Below the pieces are notes generated by a model. The model was not told where the DNA came from. It searched no databases and saw only the letters and a list, made by a program, of their open reading frames with translations. Source: Oxalobacteraceae sp. CFBP 13730 (lineage in GTDB: Bacteria > Pseudomonadota > Gammaproteobacteria > Burkholderiales > Burkholderiaceae_D). Taken from it: DNA of 64,000 nucleotides. The translations under genes were made by a program, and so were the position numbers. This document shows, one piece after another, positions 17,223-25,437 of this stretch (positions are counted from its first letter, which is position 1; each line of letters starts with the position of its first letter). The DNA lies in the NCBI GenBank assembly GCA_014841835.1, contig JACYUQ010000002.1, forward strand, positions 372,001 to 436,000, in the 5' to 3' direction.

Positions 17223-20090
17223 ATGCGTATGACACAAGTGGCGGCCGCAGTAGTGATGCTGGCGGCAACCGGGGCCGATGCCGGCACCTTCCAACAGACC
17301 GCGACCGGTATCGACGTGCGTCCCGACAGCGGCGCCAAGGTGGTGCGGCTGAACCTCATGAGCGACAACATCGTCCAGGTGGTCAAGCTCGACCAGGCCG
17401 ACAAGACGCTCACGCCATCCCTGATGACGGTCGCCAAGCCATGCGCCAGCAGCTGCGCCTTCACCGTCACACCCGGCAATGACACGGTCCAGCTCAAGGC
17501 CGGCAAGATCGCCGCCACCGTGTCGCTCAAGGACGGCCAGGTCGCCTTCTTCGATGCGAACGGCAAGCGCTTCCTGGCGCAGGCATCCGAATCGATGCAG
17601 CCCGTGAACGTGGGCGGCAAGCCGTTCGTGGCGATCAAGCAGGGCTTCAACCACGGCACGAAGGATGCGTATTACGGCCTGGGTCAGCACCAGAACAACC
17701 AGATGAACTACAACGGCGAAGACGTGCTGCTCCAGCAGCACAATATGATCGCCGCGGTGCCGTTCGTCGTGTCCGACAAGGGCTATGGCGTCCTGTGGGA
17801 TAACAATTCGATTTCTCGCTTCGGTGACCAGACGCCGTACGACCTGATGTCACGCGACCTGGTGCTGCGCGGCGCCGACGGCAAGAGCGAAGGCCTGACG
17901 GCCCGCTACTACATCGGCGGCAAGCTGGCGCTCACGCGCCAGGAGAAAGACATCGATTACCAGTACCTGAAAGACCTCGACGAGAACTGGCCGAAAGAAC
18001 TGGGCCCGCACAAGGACCTGAAGGACGTGCGCGTGGTCTGGGAAGGCACGATGAGCAGCGACAAGCCGGGCGTGCACAAGATGCAGCTGTACTCGTCGGA
18101 CTACGCGACGCTGACGGTGGACGGCAAGCAGGTCATGGATGTCTGGCGCATGGGCTGGAACCCGTGGTACCACAACTTCGAGGTCAAGTTCGCCAAGAAC
18201 AAGCCGGTCAAGCTGCACCTGGAGTGGAAGCCATCGGGCGGCATGGTCGCGATCACCCACAACAATCCGTTGCCGGCGCCGGAACGCCATTCGCTGACGC
18301 TGTCGTCCGAGATCGCCGAAGCGATCAACTACTACGTCATCAGCGGCGAGAACATGGACCGCGCGATTGCCGGTTACCGCCACCTGACCGGCCAGCAACC
18401 GATGATGCCGAAATGGTCGTACGGCTTCTGGCAATCGCGCCAGCGCTACGAGACGCAGCAGCAGCTGCTCGACACGGTGACCGAGTACCGCAGGCGCGGC
18501 TGGCCGCTCGATAACATCGTGCAGGACTGGTTCTACTGGCCAGAGGACGGCTGGGGTTCGCACGACTTCGACCAGAAGCGCTTCCCGGACCCGAAGGGCA
18601 TGGTCGACGCAGTGCACAAGCAGAACGCGCGCATCATGCTGTCAGTGTGGGGCAAGTTCTACGCCAATACCGACAACTACAAGGAGCTCGAGTCCAAGGG
18701 CTATATGTGGACCAAGAACGTCGAGAATGGCTCGCGTGACTGGGTCGGCAAGGGTTACCTGAACAGTCACTACGACCCGTACACCAAGGAAGCGCGCGAC
18801 ATCTATTATCGCCAGCTCAAGACGAAACTGGTCGACCTGGGCTTCGACGCCTGGTGGATGGACAATACCGAGCCTGACATTCTGTCCAACAGCCGCCTGG
18901 AAGACTTCAAGGCGCTGATCGGCCCGACCGTGTACGGCGCTGGCGAAATCACGTTCAACCCGTATAGCCTGGTGAGCACGGGCGCGATGGCCGATGGCCT
19001 GGCGCGCGACCAGCCGGACAAGCGCCAGTTCATCCTGTCGCGTTCGGGCTTTGCCGGCATCCAGCGCAATTCGGTGGCCGTGTGGAGCGGCGACACGGTC
19101 GGCCGCTGGAACAACCTGTACGACCAGATCGCATCGGGCACGAACATGTCGATGTCGGGCATCCCGAACTGGACCCACGATATCGGCGGCTACGCGCAGG
19201 AAGTGCGCTACCAGACGGGCGACGTGGGCTCGGCCCAGGAAAACCGCGTCACCTCGCGCGCCGAAGCGAATCCGGAAGACATGAAGGAATGGCGTGAGCT
19301 GAACCAGCGCTGGTTCCAGTTCGGCGCCTTCACGCCGCTGTTTCGCTCGCATGGTGAAGTGGTCAAGCGCGAGATCTACAATATCGCCAACGGCGACGAC
19401 ACCATGCGGGACAATATGGTGTGGTACCTGAAGCTGCGCTATCGCCTGATGCCGTACATTTACACGATGGCGGCCGACACGCACTACGGTTCGGGCACGA
19501 TGATGCGTGGCCTGGTCATGGACTTCCCGCACGACGAGAAGGTCAAGAACATCAAGGACCAGTACATGTTCGGTCCCTCGTTCCTGGTGGCGCCGGTGTA
19601 CGTGTACAAGGCCACGTCGCGCCAGGTATACCTGCCGGCGGGCGCGGACTGGTATGACTTCCATACGGGCGAGCGCTTCAAGGGCGGCGCCACGCGCACC
19701 GTGCAGGCGCCGCGCGAGCGTATGCCGCTGTTCGTCAAGGCCGGCTCGGTCATCACGGCCGGCCCGGTGACCCAGTACGTCGACGAGAAGCCGGATGCGC
19801 CGGTCACGCTGTTCGTGTATGCGGGCGCCAATGGCGAAGCCACGCTGTACGAAGATGACGGCGTGACCAATGCCTATGAGCGTGGTGAGGCCAGCCGCAT
19901 CCGCATCGCCTACGATGACAAGACGGGTATCGTGCAGATCGGCGAGCGCGCCGGCCAGTACAAGGGCATGCCGATGAAGCGCGAGTTCAAGGTACGCGTC
20001 ATCAAGCCGGGCGTGTCGACGGCCGAGAACCTGGACGCGGCCGACAAGACCGTGGTCTATGAGGGCAAGCCGGTGACCATCAAGCTGTAA
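17223..20090 (+). CDS. GH31 alpha-xylosidase with inserted PA14 domain
   Basis: Predicted to release alpha-1,6-xylose from the non-reducing end of xyloglucan oligosaccharides, producing the xylose handled by XylFGH and XylBCD. The 955-residue product has a short signal peptide, an N-terminal beta-sandwich, then a PA14-like insert of about residues 245-360 (VRVVWEGTMSSDKPGVHKMQ, later WNPWYHNFEV). The catalytic barrel has the nucleophile Asp about residue 547 in WWMDNTEPD and the acid/base Asp about residue 624 in VWSGDTVG. Beta-sandwich C-terminal domains follow. PA14-bearing GH31 enzymes include Xyl31A of Cellvibrio japonicus. The start has a CAGGAG site. A terminator follows the stop. Confidence 0.9.
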   Translation: MRMTQVAAAVVMLAATGADAGTFQQTATGIDVRPDSGAKVVRLNLMSDNIVQVVKLDQADKTLTPSLMTVAKPCASSCAFTVTPGNDTVQLKAGKIAATVSLKDGQVAFFDANGKRFLAQASESMQPVNVGGKPFVAIKQGFNHGTKDAYYGLGQHQNNQMNYNGEDVLLQQHNMIAAVPFVVSDKGYGVLWDNNSISRFGDQTPYDLMSRDLVLRGADGKSEGLTARYYIGGKLALTRQEKDIDYQYLKDLDENWPKELGPHKDLKDVRVVWEGTMSSDKPGVHKMQLYSSDYATLTVDGKQVMDVWRMGWNPWYHNFEVKFAKNKPVKLHLEWKPSGGMVAITHNNPLPAPERHSLTLSSEIAEAINYYVISGENMDRAIAGYRHLTGQQPMMPKWSYGFWQSRQRYETQQQLLDTVTEYRRRGWPLDNIVQDWFYWPEDGWGSHDFDQKRFPDPKGMVDAVHKQNARIMLSVWGKFYANTDNYKELESKGYMWTKNVENGSRDWVGKGYLNSHYDPYTKEARDIYYRQLKTKLVDLGFDAWWMDNTEPDILSNSRLEDFKALIGPTVYGAGEITFNPYSLVSTGAMADGLARDQPDKRQFILSRSGFAGIQRNSVAVWSGDTVGRWNNLYDQIASGTNMSMSGIPNWTHDIGGYAQEVRYQTGDVGSAQENRVTSRAEANPEDMKEWRELNQRWFQFGAFTPLFRSHGEVVKREIYNIANGDDTMRDNMVWYLKLRYRLMPYIYTMAADTHYGSGTMMRGLVMDFPHDEKVKNIKDQYMFGPSFLVAPVYVYKATSRQVYLPAGADWYDFHTGERFKGGATRTVQAPRERMPLFVKAGSVITAGPVTQYVDEKPDAPVTLFVYAGANGEATLYEDDGVTNAYERGEASRIRIAYDDKTGIVQIGERAGQYKGMPMKREFKVRVIKPGVSTAENLDAADKTVVYEGKPVTIKL

Positions 20091-20110
20091 TCATTACAGC
20101 GCTTACCAAC

Positions 20111-20141
20111 AGCCGGGTGCCAGCGCGCGCCCGGCTTTTTT
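20111..20141 (+). terminator. Rho-independent terminator after GH31
   Basis: AGCCGGG (20111-20117) pairs with CCCGGCT (20130-20136), followed by a run of six T. It closes the GH74-GH95-GH35-GH31 transcript only 14 bases before the next start codon, so the esterase gene may rely on read-through or a promoter embedded here. Confidence 0.75.
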
Positions 20142-20154
20142 CGTACTGACTTCC

Positions 20155-21246
20155 ATGAAAAATCTCGCGTATTCACTCGCCCTGGTCGCATTGCTGCACT
20201 TGGGACCAGCTGGTGCTGCCAACCAGATTGCGGCCGATCATCCAAATCTGGCCTACACGGGCCGTGTCGATATGACCGATGCGAAGGCGCCGGTCCTGAG
20301 TTGGCCCGGCACGTCGATTGCCGCCAACTTCACCGGGACCTCGCTGGCGATCGTCCTCGATGACCAGAACGGCAAGAATTACTTCAATGTGTTCGTCGAT
20401 GGCGACACCACGCGGCCGGTTATCCTGCAGCTGGAGAAGGGCAGCAAGACCTACCTGGTCGCCAATGGCCTGGCGCCGGGCGCGCACCGTTTTCTGCTCA
20501 CCAAACGCACCGAGGGCGAGGAGGGCGCCACCGTCTTCAAGGGCATCGAGCTCGATGACAAGGCGACGCTGGCGCTGCCGCCCCCACGGCCCAAGCGCAG
20601 GATCGAATTCTTTGGCGATTCGATCACGAGCGGCATGGGCAATGAAGCGCCCGACGACGGCCGGGACGATCTGGGCAAGGACAAGAACAACTACCAATCG
20701 TATGCGTCGATCGCGGCGCGCCAGCTCGGCGCCGAAGCGCACATCACGTCGCAGAGCGGGATCGGCGTGATGATCAGCTGGTTCCCGTTTACGATGCCCG
20801 ATTTTTACGACCAGCTCAATGCGGTCGGCGACAACGACAGCCGTTGGGACTTCAAGCGCTGGACACCCGACGTCGTCGTCATCAACCTGATGCAGAACGA
20901 CAGCTGGCTGATCGGGCGCGATCACAAGCTGCAGCCGGAACCGACGGATGCGCAGCGGATCGCGGCCTACCAGACCTTCGTCGCCCGCGTGCGCGCGCTG
21001 TATCCGAAAGCGTACATCGTCTGCGCGCTAGGGAGCATGGATGCGACCCGCGCCGGCTCCGTGTGGCCGGGCTACGTCACGTCGGCGGTGGCGAACCTGC
21101 GCGCATCAGGCGACGCGCGAATCGATACGCTGTTCTTCCCGTTCACCGGCTACGGCCAGCATCCGCGCGTCACGCAGCATCAGGCCAATGCGGACTTGCT
21201 GACTGCAGTTGTGCGAACAAAGATGGGCTGGACGCGGGCCGAGTAA
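20155..21246 (+). CDS. CE2-like SGNH carbohydrate acetyl esterase
   Basis: Predicted secreted or periplasmic esterase that removes O-acetyl groups from hemicellulose sugars. The 363-residue product has a signal peptide ending at AGAA near residue 22. An N-terminal jelly-roll of about 120 residues follows (TSIAANFTGTSLAIVLDD), then an SGNH domain starting at FFGDSITSG with Ser about residue 156. The block NLMQNDSW lies near residue 245 and the terminal TGYGQHPRVTQHQ supplies the His. This two-domain order is that of carbohydrate esterase family 2. It follows the xyloglucan hydrolases in the same direction, where galactosyl residues are often acetylated. Substrate is inferred. Confidence 0.8.
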   Translation: MKNLAYSLALVALLHLGPAGAANQIAADHPNLAYTGRVDMTDAKAPVLSWPGTSIAANFTGTSLAIVLDDQNGKNYFNVFVDGDTTRPVILQLEKGSKTYLVANGLAPGAHRFLLTKRTEGEEGATVFKGIELDDKATLALPPPRPKRRIEFFGDSITSGMGNEAPDDGRDDLGKDKNNYQSYASIAARQLGAEAHITSQSGIGVMISWFPFTMPDFYDQLNAVGDNDSRWDFKRWTPDVVVINLMQNDSWLIGRDHKLQPEPTDAQRIAAYQTFVARVRALYPKAYIVCALGSMDATRAGSVWPGYVTSAVANLRASGDARIDTLFFPFTGYGQHPRVTQHQANADLLTAVVRTKMGWTRAE

Positions 21247-21462
21247 CGTGCAGCCACTGGTGTGGTCGAAGTCTTCGGAGTGGTGTACAACCCGGCCCGC
21301 GCCTGGACCGATTTCCAGCGGATGCTGCATTTCAAGCAATACGACCCGGCCACCGACATGCCATGCCATACGCCCCACGCGGCATTTACCCATCCGGCCA
21401 CGCCGACCGATACTCCTCCCCGTGAGAGTATCGAGATCCGTTGCCTCCTCATCTTCGACTGA
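21247..21462 (+). pseudogene. C-terminal remnant of a CmcJ/NvfI-type oxidoreductase
   Basis: The 72 codons after the esterase stop are open in the esterase frame and end at a TGA at 21460. The translation includes VVYNPARAWTDFQRM, then HTPHAAFTHPATP and PPRESIEIRCLLIFD. From memory this pattern is the conserved C-terminus of the CmcJ/NvfI (AsaB-like) hydroxylase family, where PPRESIEVR is nearly invariant. Most of the roughly 250-residue protein is missing, and no promoter or start is visible. It looks like the tail of a gene whose 5' part was deleted when the esterase or repeats were inserted. A short real peptide starting at GTG 21262 cannot be fully excluded. Confidence 0.5.
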
Positions 21463-21477
21463 CAGGATCCATGTTAA

Positions 21478-22065
21478 ATGAATATCATCGAATTCTGGTT
21501 CGATTTCGGCAGCAACTACAGTTACCTGAGCATGATGCGGATACAGCGCGCAGCGGCCGCTGCCAACCTGCGTGTCGAGCTGAAGCCGTTCATGCTCGGC
21601 CCGATCTTCAAGTCGTTCGGGTGGGAGACGTCGCCATTCGTGCTGCAGACGCTGAAAGGCGATTACGTATGGCGTGACATGCACCGCCAGTGCGTCAAAT
21701 ACGGCTTGCGTTGGCAACGCCCTTCCGTATTTCCCCGTAATGCGCTGCTGGCCGCGCGCATCGCACTACAGGGAGAAAGCACGTGCTGGCTTGAAGGTTT
21801 CTGTGAACAGGTCATGCTGGCCAATTTCGCAGACGACCGCGACATTGGCGACGAGGCGGTGCTGGCCGGGATTCTCGACGGACTTGGCGCTGACAGTGCA
21901 GAGATCATCGCGGCAGCTAAAACGGATGCGTGCAAGGCCGCACTGCGTGCGCGCACAGCCGATGCCCAGGCCCGCGGCATCTTTGGCGCGCCCATGTTTT
22001 TCGTTGGCGACGAGATGTTCTGGGGGAATGACCGTCTCGAGGATGCGATCGCTTACGGCAAATAG
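21478..22065 (+). CDS. DsbA-family 2-hydroxychromene-2-carboxylate isomerase-like protein
   Basis: A 195-residue thioredoxin-fold protein of the kappa-class glutathione transferase/HCCA isomerase family. It opens with IIEFWFDFGSNYSYLSMM, where the Ser-rich FGSNYSY replaces the CxxC of true DsbA. It has the typical WQRPSVFPRNALLAARIAL segment near residue 80 and the cis-Pro region IFGAPMFFVGDEMFWGNDRL near the end. The family isomerises 2-hydroxychromene-2-carboxylate in naphthalene breakdown or acts as a glutathione transferase. No aromatic pathway genes are nearby, so the substrate is unknown. Its last three codons and stop lie inside the first unit of a tandem duplication. Confidence 0.8.
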   Translation: MNIIEFWFDFGSNYSYLSMMRIQRAAAAANLRVELKPFMLGPIFKSFGWETSPFVLQTLKGDYVWRDMHRQCVKYGLRWQRPSVFPRNALLAARIALQGESTCWLEGFCEQVMLANFADDRDIGDEAVLAGILDGLGADSAEIIAAAKTDACKAALRARTADAQARGIFGAPMFFVGDEMFWGNDRLEDAIAYGK

Positions 22066-22159
22066 CCGGGGTCAGGTCTGACATTTGGACACGGACTCTT
22101 CCCTGGTACGGCAAATAGCCGGGGTCAGGTCTGACATTTGGACACGGACTCTTCCCTGG
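22054..22159 (+). repeat. 53-bp tandem duplication carrying the GGGGTCAGGTCTGAC motif
   Basis: Two identical 53-base units, 22054-22106 and 22107-22159, each start TACGGCAAATAGCC and contain GGGGTCAGGTCTGACATT. The first unit begins inside the end of the preceding coding sequence. The internal motif is repeated in inverted orientation 35 bases further on. Confidence 0.9.
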
Positions 22160-22193
22160 TACGGTTGACAAGGCATCCGTCAACAGACTTCTT

Positions 22194-22279
22194 GTTAAGC
22201 TCGTGTCCGAATGTCAGACCTGACCCCGCTGGTGATGTTAAGCTCGTGTCCGAATGTCAGACCTGACCCCGCTGGTGAT
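22194..22279 (-). repeat. 43-bp tandem duplication carrying the inverted motif
   Basis: Two identical 43-base units, 22194-22236 and 22237-22279, contain GTGTCCGAATGTCAGACC followed by TGACCCC. This is the reverse complement of the motif at 22070-22095 apart from one base. With the 53-bp pair this makes four copies, two on each strand, facing each other. The layout resembles REP/REPIN-type elements mobilised by REP-associated tyrosine transposases; no transposase is present here. Confidence 0.85.
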
Positions 22280-22557
22280 GTTCTTTCCACACAGACCTCG
22301 TCACGGCGTCATCGGCCACAGGATGGGATGGAATAAGACCGCGCACAGCGGTGCAAGCGTGCCGTCGCGGCCAGTACAACATGCTAATATGACCACGTTT
22401 AATGGGATGTGGGTAGGCATGTGCGTCCCATCCTGTATCTCTTTACATGGTCGTGGAATGGCAAACGTCAAGGCTTTCGAATCGCAGTATGCAGTGGCGC
22501 CAGTTTTAGCGGGGCAGCCCGAAGGGCGCGTCCGTTCGCCGGTGCGGCTGTAACCGG
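22280..22557. other. leader region of the histidine kinase gene
   Basis: No protein gene is recognisable in these 278 bases; with the repeats, the gene-free stretch is 22066-22557. Two copies of an 11-base sequence face each other (ACAGGATGGGA near 22318 and TCCCATCCTGT near 22427). The stretch probably carries the promoter of the kinase gene, but no clear -35/-10 pair stands out. Confidence 0.4.
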
Positions 22558-25437
22558 GTGGACGCCACCGTCACGCAAGAGCGCCTGCTGCAGGTCCTCG
22601 ACGTCGTATCCGCCCTGGCGGGCCTCGATAATGTCGACGATCTGGTGCAACTGTCGCTGAACCGCCTCCCCGGGATTCTGCCGCTCGACCCGTCCGCGCT
22701 GTCCTTGATCGTTCACAGGCTGGTCCAGCCTGACCAGGACGCGCCATCTGCGCAGCAGATCGAGCAAGCCCTGTGCACCGGCTCCAGTACGTACAAGCGC
22801 GCATTCACGTCGCACGAACGCGAACTGCTGCACCACGTCTGCGTCGCCATGGGCGCGGCCCTGGCACGCATTGCCCAGGCGCGCGCTGGCAACGCCTTGC
22901 GTGAACAGGTCGCAAAACTTGAACAGCGCTGCGCCCCACGCGCCCTGGCGCCGGACCGTGCCTGGGCCGTGAGCCTGGAGCCGCTGTGCATCATCGATGC
23001 CAACGGCTATGTCGAGCTGGCCAATCCGGCGTGGCAGACGGTGCTCGGCTGGACCGAAGCCCAGGTGTGCAGCCAGCCATTCACGGCGTTCGTGCACCGC
23101 GATGACCTCGCGGCGACGCAGGCTGCCTGGATCAAGGCAAGTGAGCAGGGACAGGCGGTCGTGCGTTTCGAGAACCGTTACCGCACGAGTGGCGGGGTCT
23201 GGCGCTGGCTGTCGTGGGTGGCCGTGCCGGAGGACGGCAAGGTGTACTGCGCCGCGCGCGACGTCACCGACGAAAAGCTGCAGCGCGAAGCGTTGATACT
23301 TCGCACGCGCGAACGTGACGTGCTGGCCGCGGTGTTCCAGGCCACCGATCTGCTGCTGCAGGTGATCGATGCAGACTATCGATTCCTGGCGATCAACCAG
23401 GCCAGCATCGATGACTACTGGCGCCTGTTCAAGCGCCGCGTCGCAGTCGGCGATCGTCTGACCGACGTGCTGGCCGACCGGCCAGAACAGTTACAGGCAG
23501 CGCTGGCGCTGTGGGACCGCGCGCTCGGTGGCGAGGCGTTCTCGCTGCAGCACACGTTCGGCCAGGCCCCGCCCGAACAGCGTACCTGTGAAATGCGTTT
23601 CGAGATCCTGCGCGACCACGACGGCAAGCAGATCGGCGCCTTCATGACGTCACTGGACGTGACCGAGTGGCATGTGCAGCAGCAAGCGCTGGTGGAAACC
23701 CAGGAGGCGCTGCGGCAGTCCCAGAAGCTCGAAGCGATCGGTCAGCTCACGGGCGGTGTCGCGCACGACTTCAACAACGTCCTGGCAGTGATCAAGTCGA
23801 GCATCGAGCTGCTGCGCCGGGTACAGCTAGGCGACGAGCGCCGCCAGCGCTTCATGGACTCGATTTCCAGTGCGGTCACGCGCGGCGCCCGCCTGACCGG
23901 TCAGCTGCTTGCGTTTGCACGCCGGCAGGCCCTGCAACCGGCTGTGTTCGACGTCGGGAACAGCACGCGTGCGATCGGGGAAATGATCGGGAGCCTGACC
24001 GGCGTTGGGGTCGAGGTGGTGCTCGACTTGCCCGACGAGGCCTGTTTCGTCAATGCGGACCAGAGCCAGTTCGATACTGCGCTGGTCAATCTCGCCGTGA
24101 ATGCGCGCGACGCGATGCAGTCGCGCGGAACGCTGTCGGTCAAGGTCGAATCGGTCGATGGCCTGCCGCAGCACGGCCTGCAGCCGGCGATCAGCGGCAC
24201 GTTCGTGGCCGTGTCGTTGCACGACACCGGCGCTGGCATCGCGCCGGATAACCTGGACAAGATTTTCGAGCCGTTTTTCACGACCAAGGGCGTGGGCCAC
24301 GGCACCGGCCTGGGGCTGTCCCAGGTGTTCGGCTTTGCGCGCCAGTCGGGCGGTGATGTGCGGGTCGTGAGTACGCCAGGCGCAGGCACGACCTTCACGC
24401 TGTACCTGCCATGTGCGGCGCAACCGGTTGCTGGCGGCAGCACCCCGAGCGTCCAGCACACGCTGCCCGGCGGTGGGGGCCTGCGCATCCTGGCGGTCGA
24501 GGACAATCCCGAATTGCGCGCGATGGTCGAGAGTTCATTGCATGAACTTGGCTACGCAACGACCATCGTGACCAGTGCGGAGCAGGCGTTGGCATTGCTG
24601 CGCGATGATCCCGAACCTTACGCAGCCGTGTTTTCCGATGTTGTCCTGCCGGGCATGACCGGGATCGACCTGGGGCGCGCACTGGCGCGCCTGCAGATCG
24701 ACATCCCCGTCGTGCTCACCAGTGGTTACAGCCACGTGCTGGCGCAGGAGTCGGACCACGGCTTCCTGCTGCTGCCCAAGCCCTATGCCCTGGACGATCT
24801 CGCGCGTCTTCTCCACGAGGCCGTGCTCCGACGCGACCGCGCTGCAAGCGTTGCCAAGGTCAGTACGACGCATGCCATGACCCTCGTCGAAACCGTCTTT
24901 GGCCAGCCGGCGAGCGCGCCCGACGAAGGGGTCGAGCGCGTACGGCTGGCGGAGCTGGCGGCCCTGCACGTCATGGATACCGAAGAAGAAGCGGCATATG
25001 ACGAGCTGACCCACCTGGCCAGCGCGTTCTGCCAGACGCCGATCGCGCTGGTCTCGCTGGTCGACGACGAGCGTCAATGGTTCAAGGCGCGGGTGGGACT
25101 GCAGGCCCGTGAAACCCCGCGCGAACACGCGTTCTGCAGCTACGCGATCGAGCAACCGGAGCAGATCATGCAGGTCGTCGACGCGACGCTTGATGCGCGC
25201 TTCGTCGGCAATCCCCTGGTGACGGGCGATCCGGGCATCCGGTTTTATGCCGGCGCGCCGCTGGTGACGTCAACCGGTCAGGCACTGGGCACGCTGTGCG
25301 TGATCGATACTGAACCACGCAAGCTGACCGTCCATCAGCTTGACGCGCTGCGCCTGCTCGCCGCGCGCGTCATCGAGCGTCTCGAGGCCGGGCGCGTGGC
25401 GCTGAACCTGAGGGCGCCACGCGACAGCGCGCCCTAA
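22558..25437 (+). CDS. hybrid sensor histidine kinase: PAS-PAS-HisKA-HATPase-REC-GAF
   Basis: Signal-transducing kinase of 959 residues from a GTG start, with no evident membrane segment. An N-terminal helical or GAF-like region precedes a PAS domain (about residues 140-240) and a second PAS (about 250-370). The HisKA domain has phospho-acceptor His403 in GGVAHDFNN. The ATPase domain has NLAVNARDAM near 511 and GTGLGLSQV near 582. A receiver domain follows with Asp694 in FSDVVLPGM and the conserved Lys in LPKPYALDD near 741. A GAF domain of about residues 795-945 ends the protein. A GAF after the receiver is unusual, since sensory domains normally come first. There is no DNA-binding output and no adjacent partner regulator. 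Confidence 0.85.
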   Translation: MDATVTQERLLQVLDVVSALAGLDNVDDLVQLSLNRLPGILPLDPSALSLIVHRLVQPDQDAPSAQQIEQALCTGSSTYKRAFTSHERELLHHVCVAMGAALARIAQARAGNALREQVAKLEQRCAPRALAPDRAWAVSLEPLCIIDANGYVELANPAWQTVLGWTEAQVCSQPFTAFVHRDDLAATQAAWIKASEQGQAVVRFENRYRTSGGVWRWLSWVAVPEDGKVYCAARDVTDEKLQREALILRTRERDVLAAVFQATDLLLQVIDADYRFLAINQASIDDYWRLFKRRVAVGDRLTDVLADRPEQLQAALALWDRALGGEAFSLQHTFGQAPPEQRTCEMRFEILRDHDGKQIGAFMTSLDVTEWHVQQQALVETQEALRQSQKLEAIGQLTGGVAHDFNNVLAVIKSSIELLRRVQLGDERRQRFMDSISSAVTRGARLTGQLLAFARRQALQPAVFDVGNSTRAIGEMIGSLTGVGVEVVLDLPDEACFVNADQSQFDTALVNLAVNARDAMQSRGTLSVKVESVDGLPQHGLQPAISGTFVAVSLHDTGAGIAPDNLDKIFEPFFTTKGVGHGTGLGLSQVFGFARQSGGDVRVVSTPGAGTTFTLYLPCAAQPVAGGSTPSVQHTLPGGGGLRILAVEDNPELRAMVESSLHELGYATTIVTSAEQALALLRDDPEPYAAVFSDVVLPGMTGIDLGRALARLQIDIPVVLTSGYSHVLAQESDHGFLLLPKPYALDDLARLLHEAVLRRDRAASVAKVSTTHAMTLVETVFGQPASAPDEGVERVRLAELAALHVMDTEEEAAYDELTHLASAFCQTPIALVSLVDDERQWFKARVGLQARETPREHAFCSYAIEQPEQIMQVVDATLDARFVGNPLVTGDPGIRFYAGAPLVTSTGQALGTLCVIDTEPRKLTVHQLDALRLLAARVIERLEAGRVALNLRAPRDSAP

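Noticed and set aside
22254-22553. 99-codon open frame before the hybrid kinase
   Set aside because: It starts inside the duplicated repeat unit and shows no domain. The sequence is better explained as the kinase leader.
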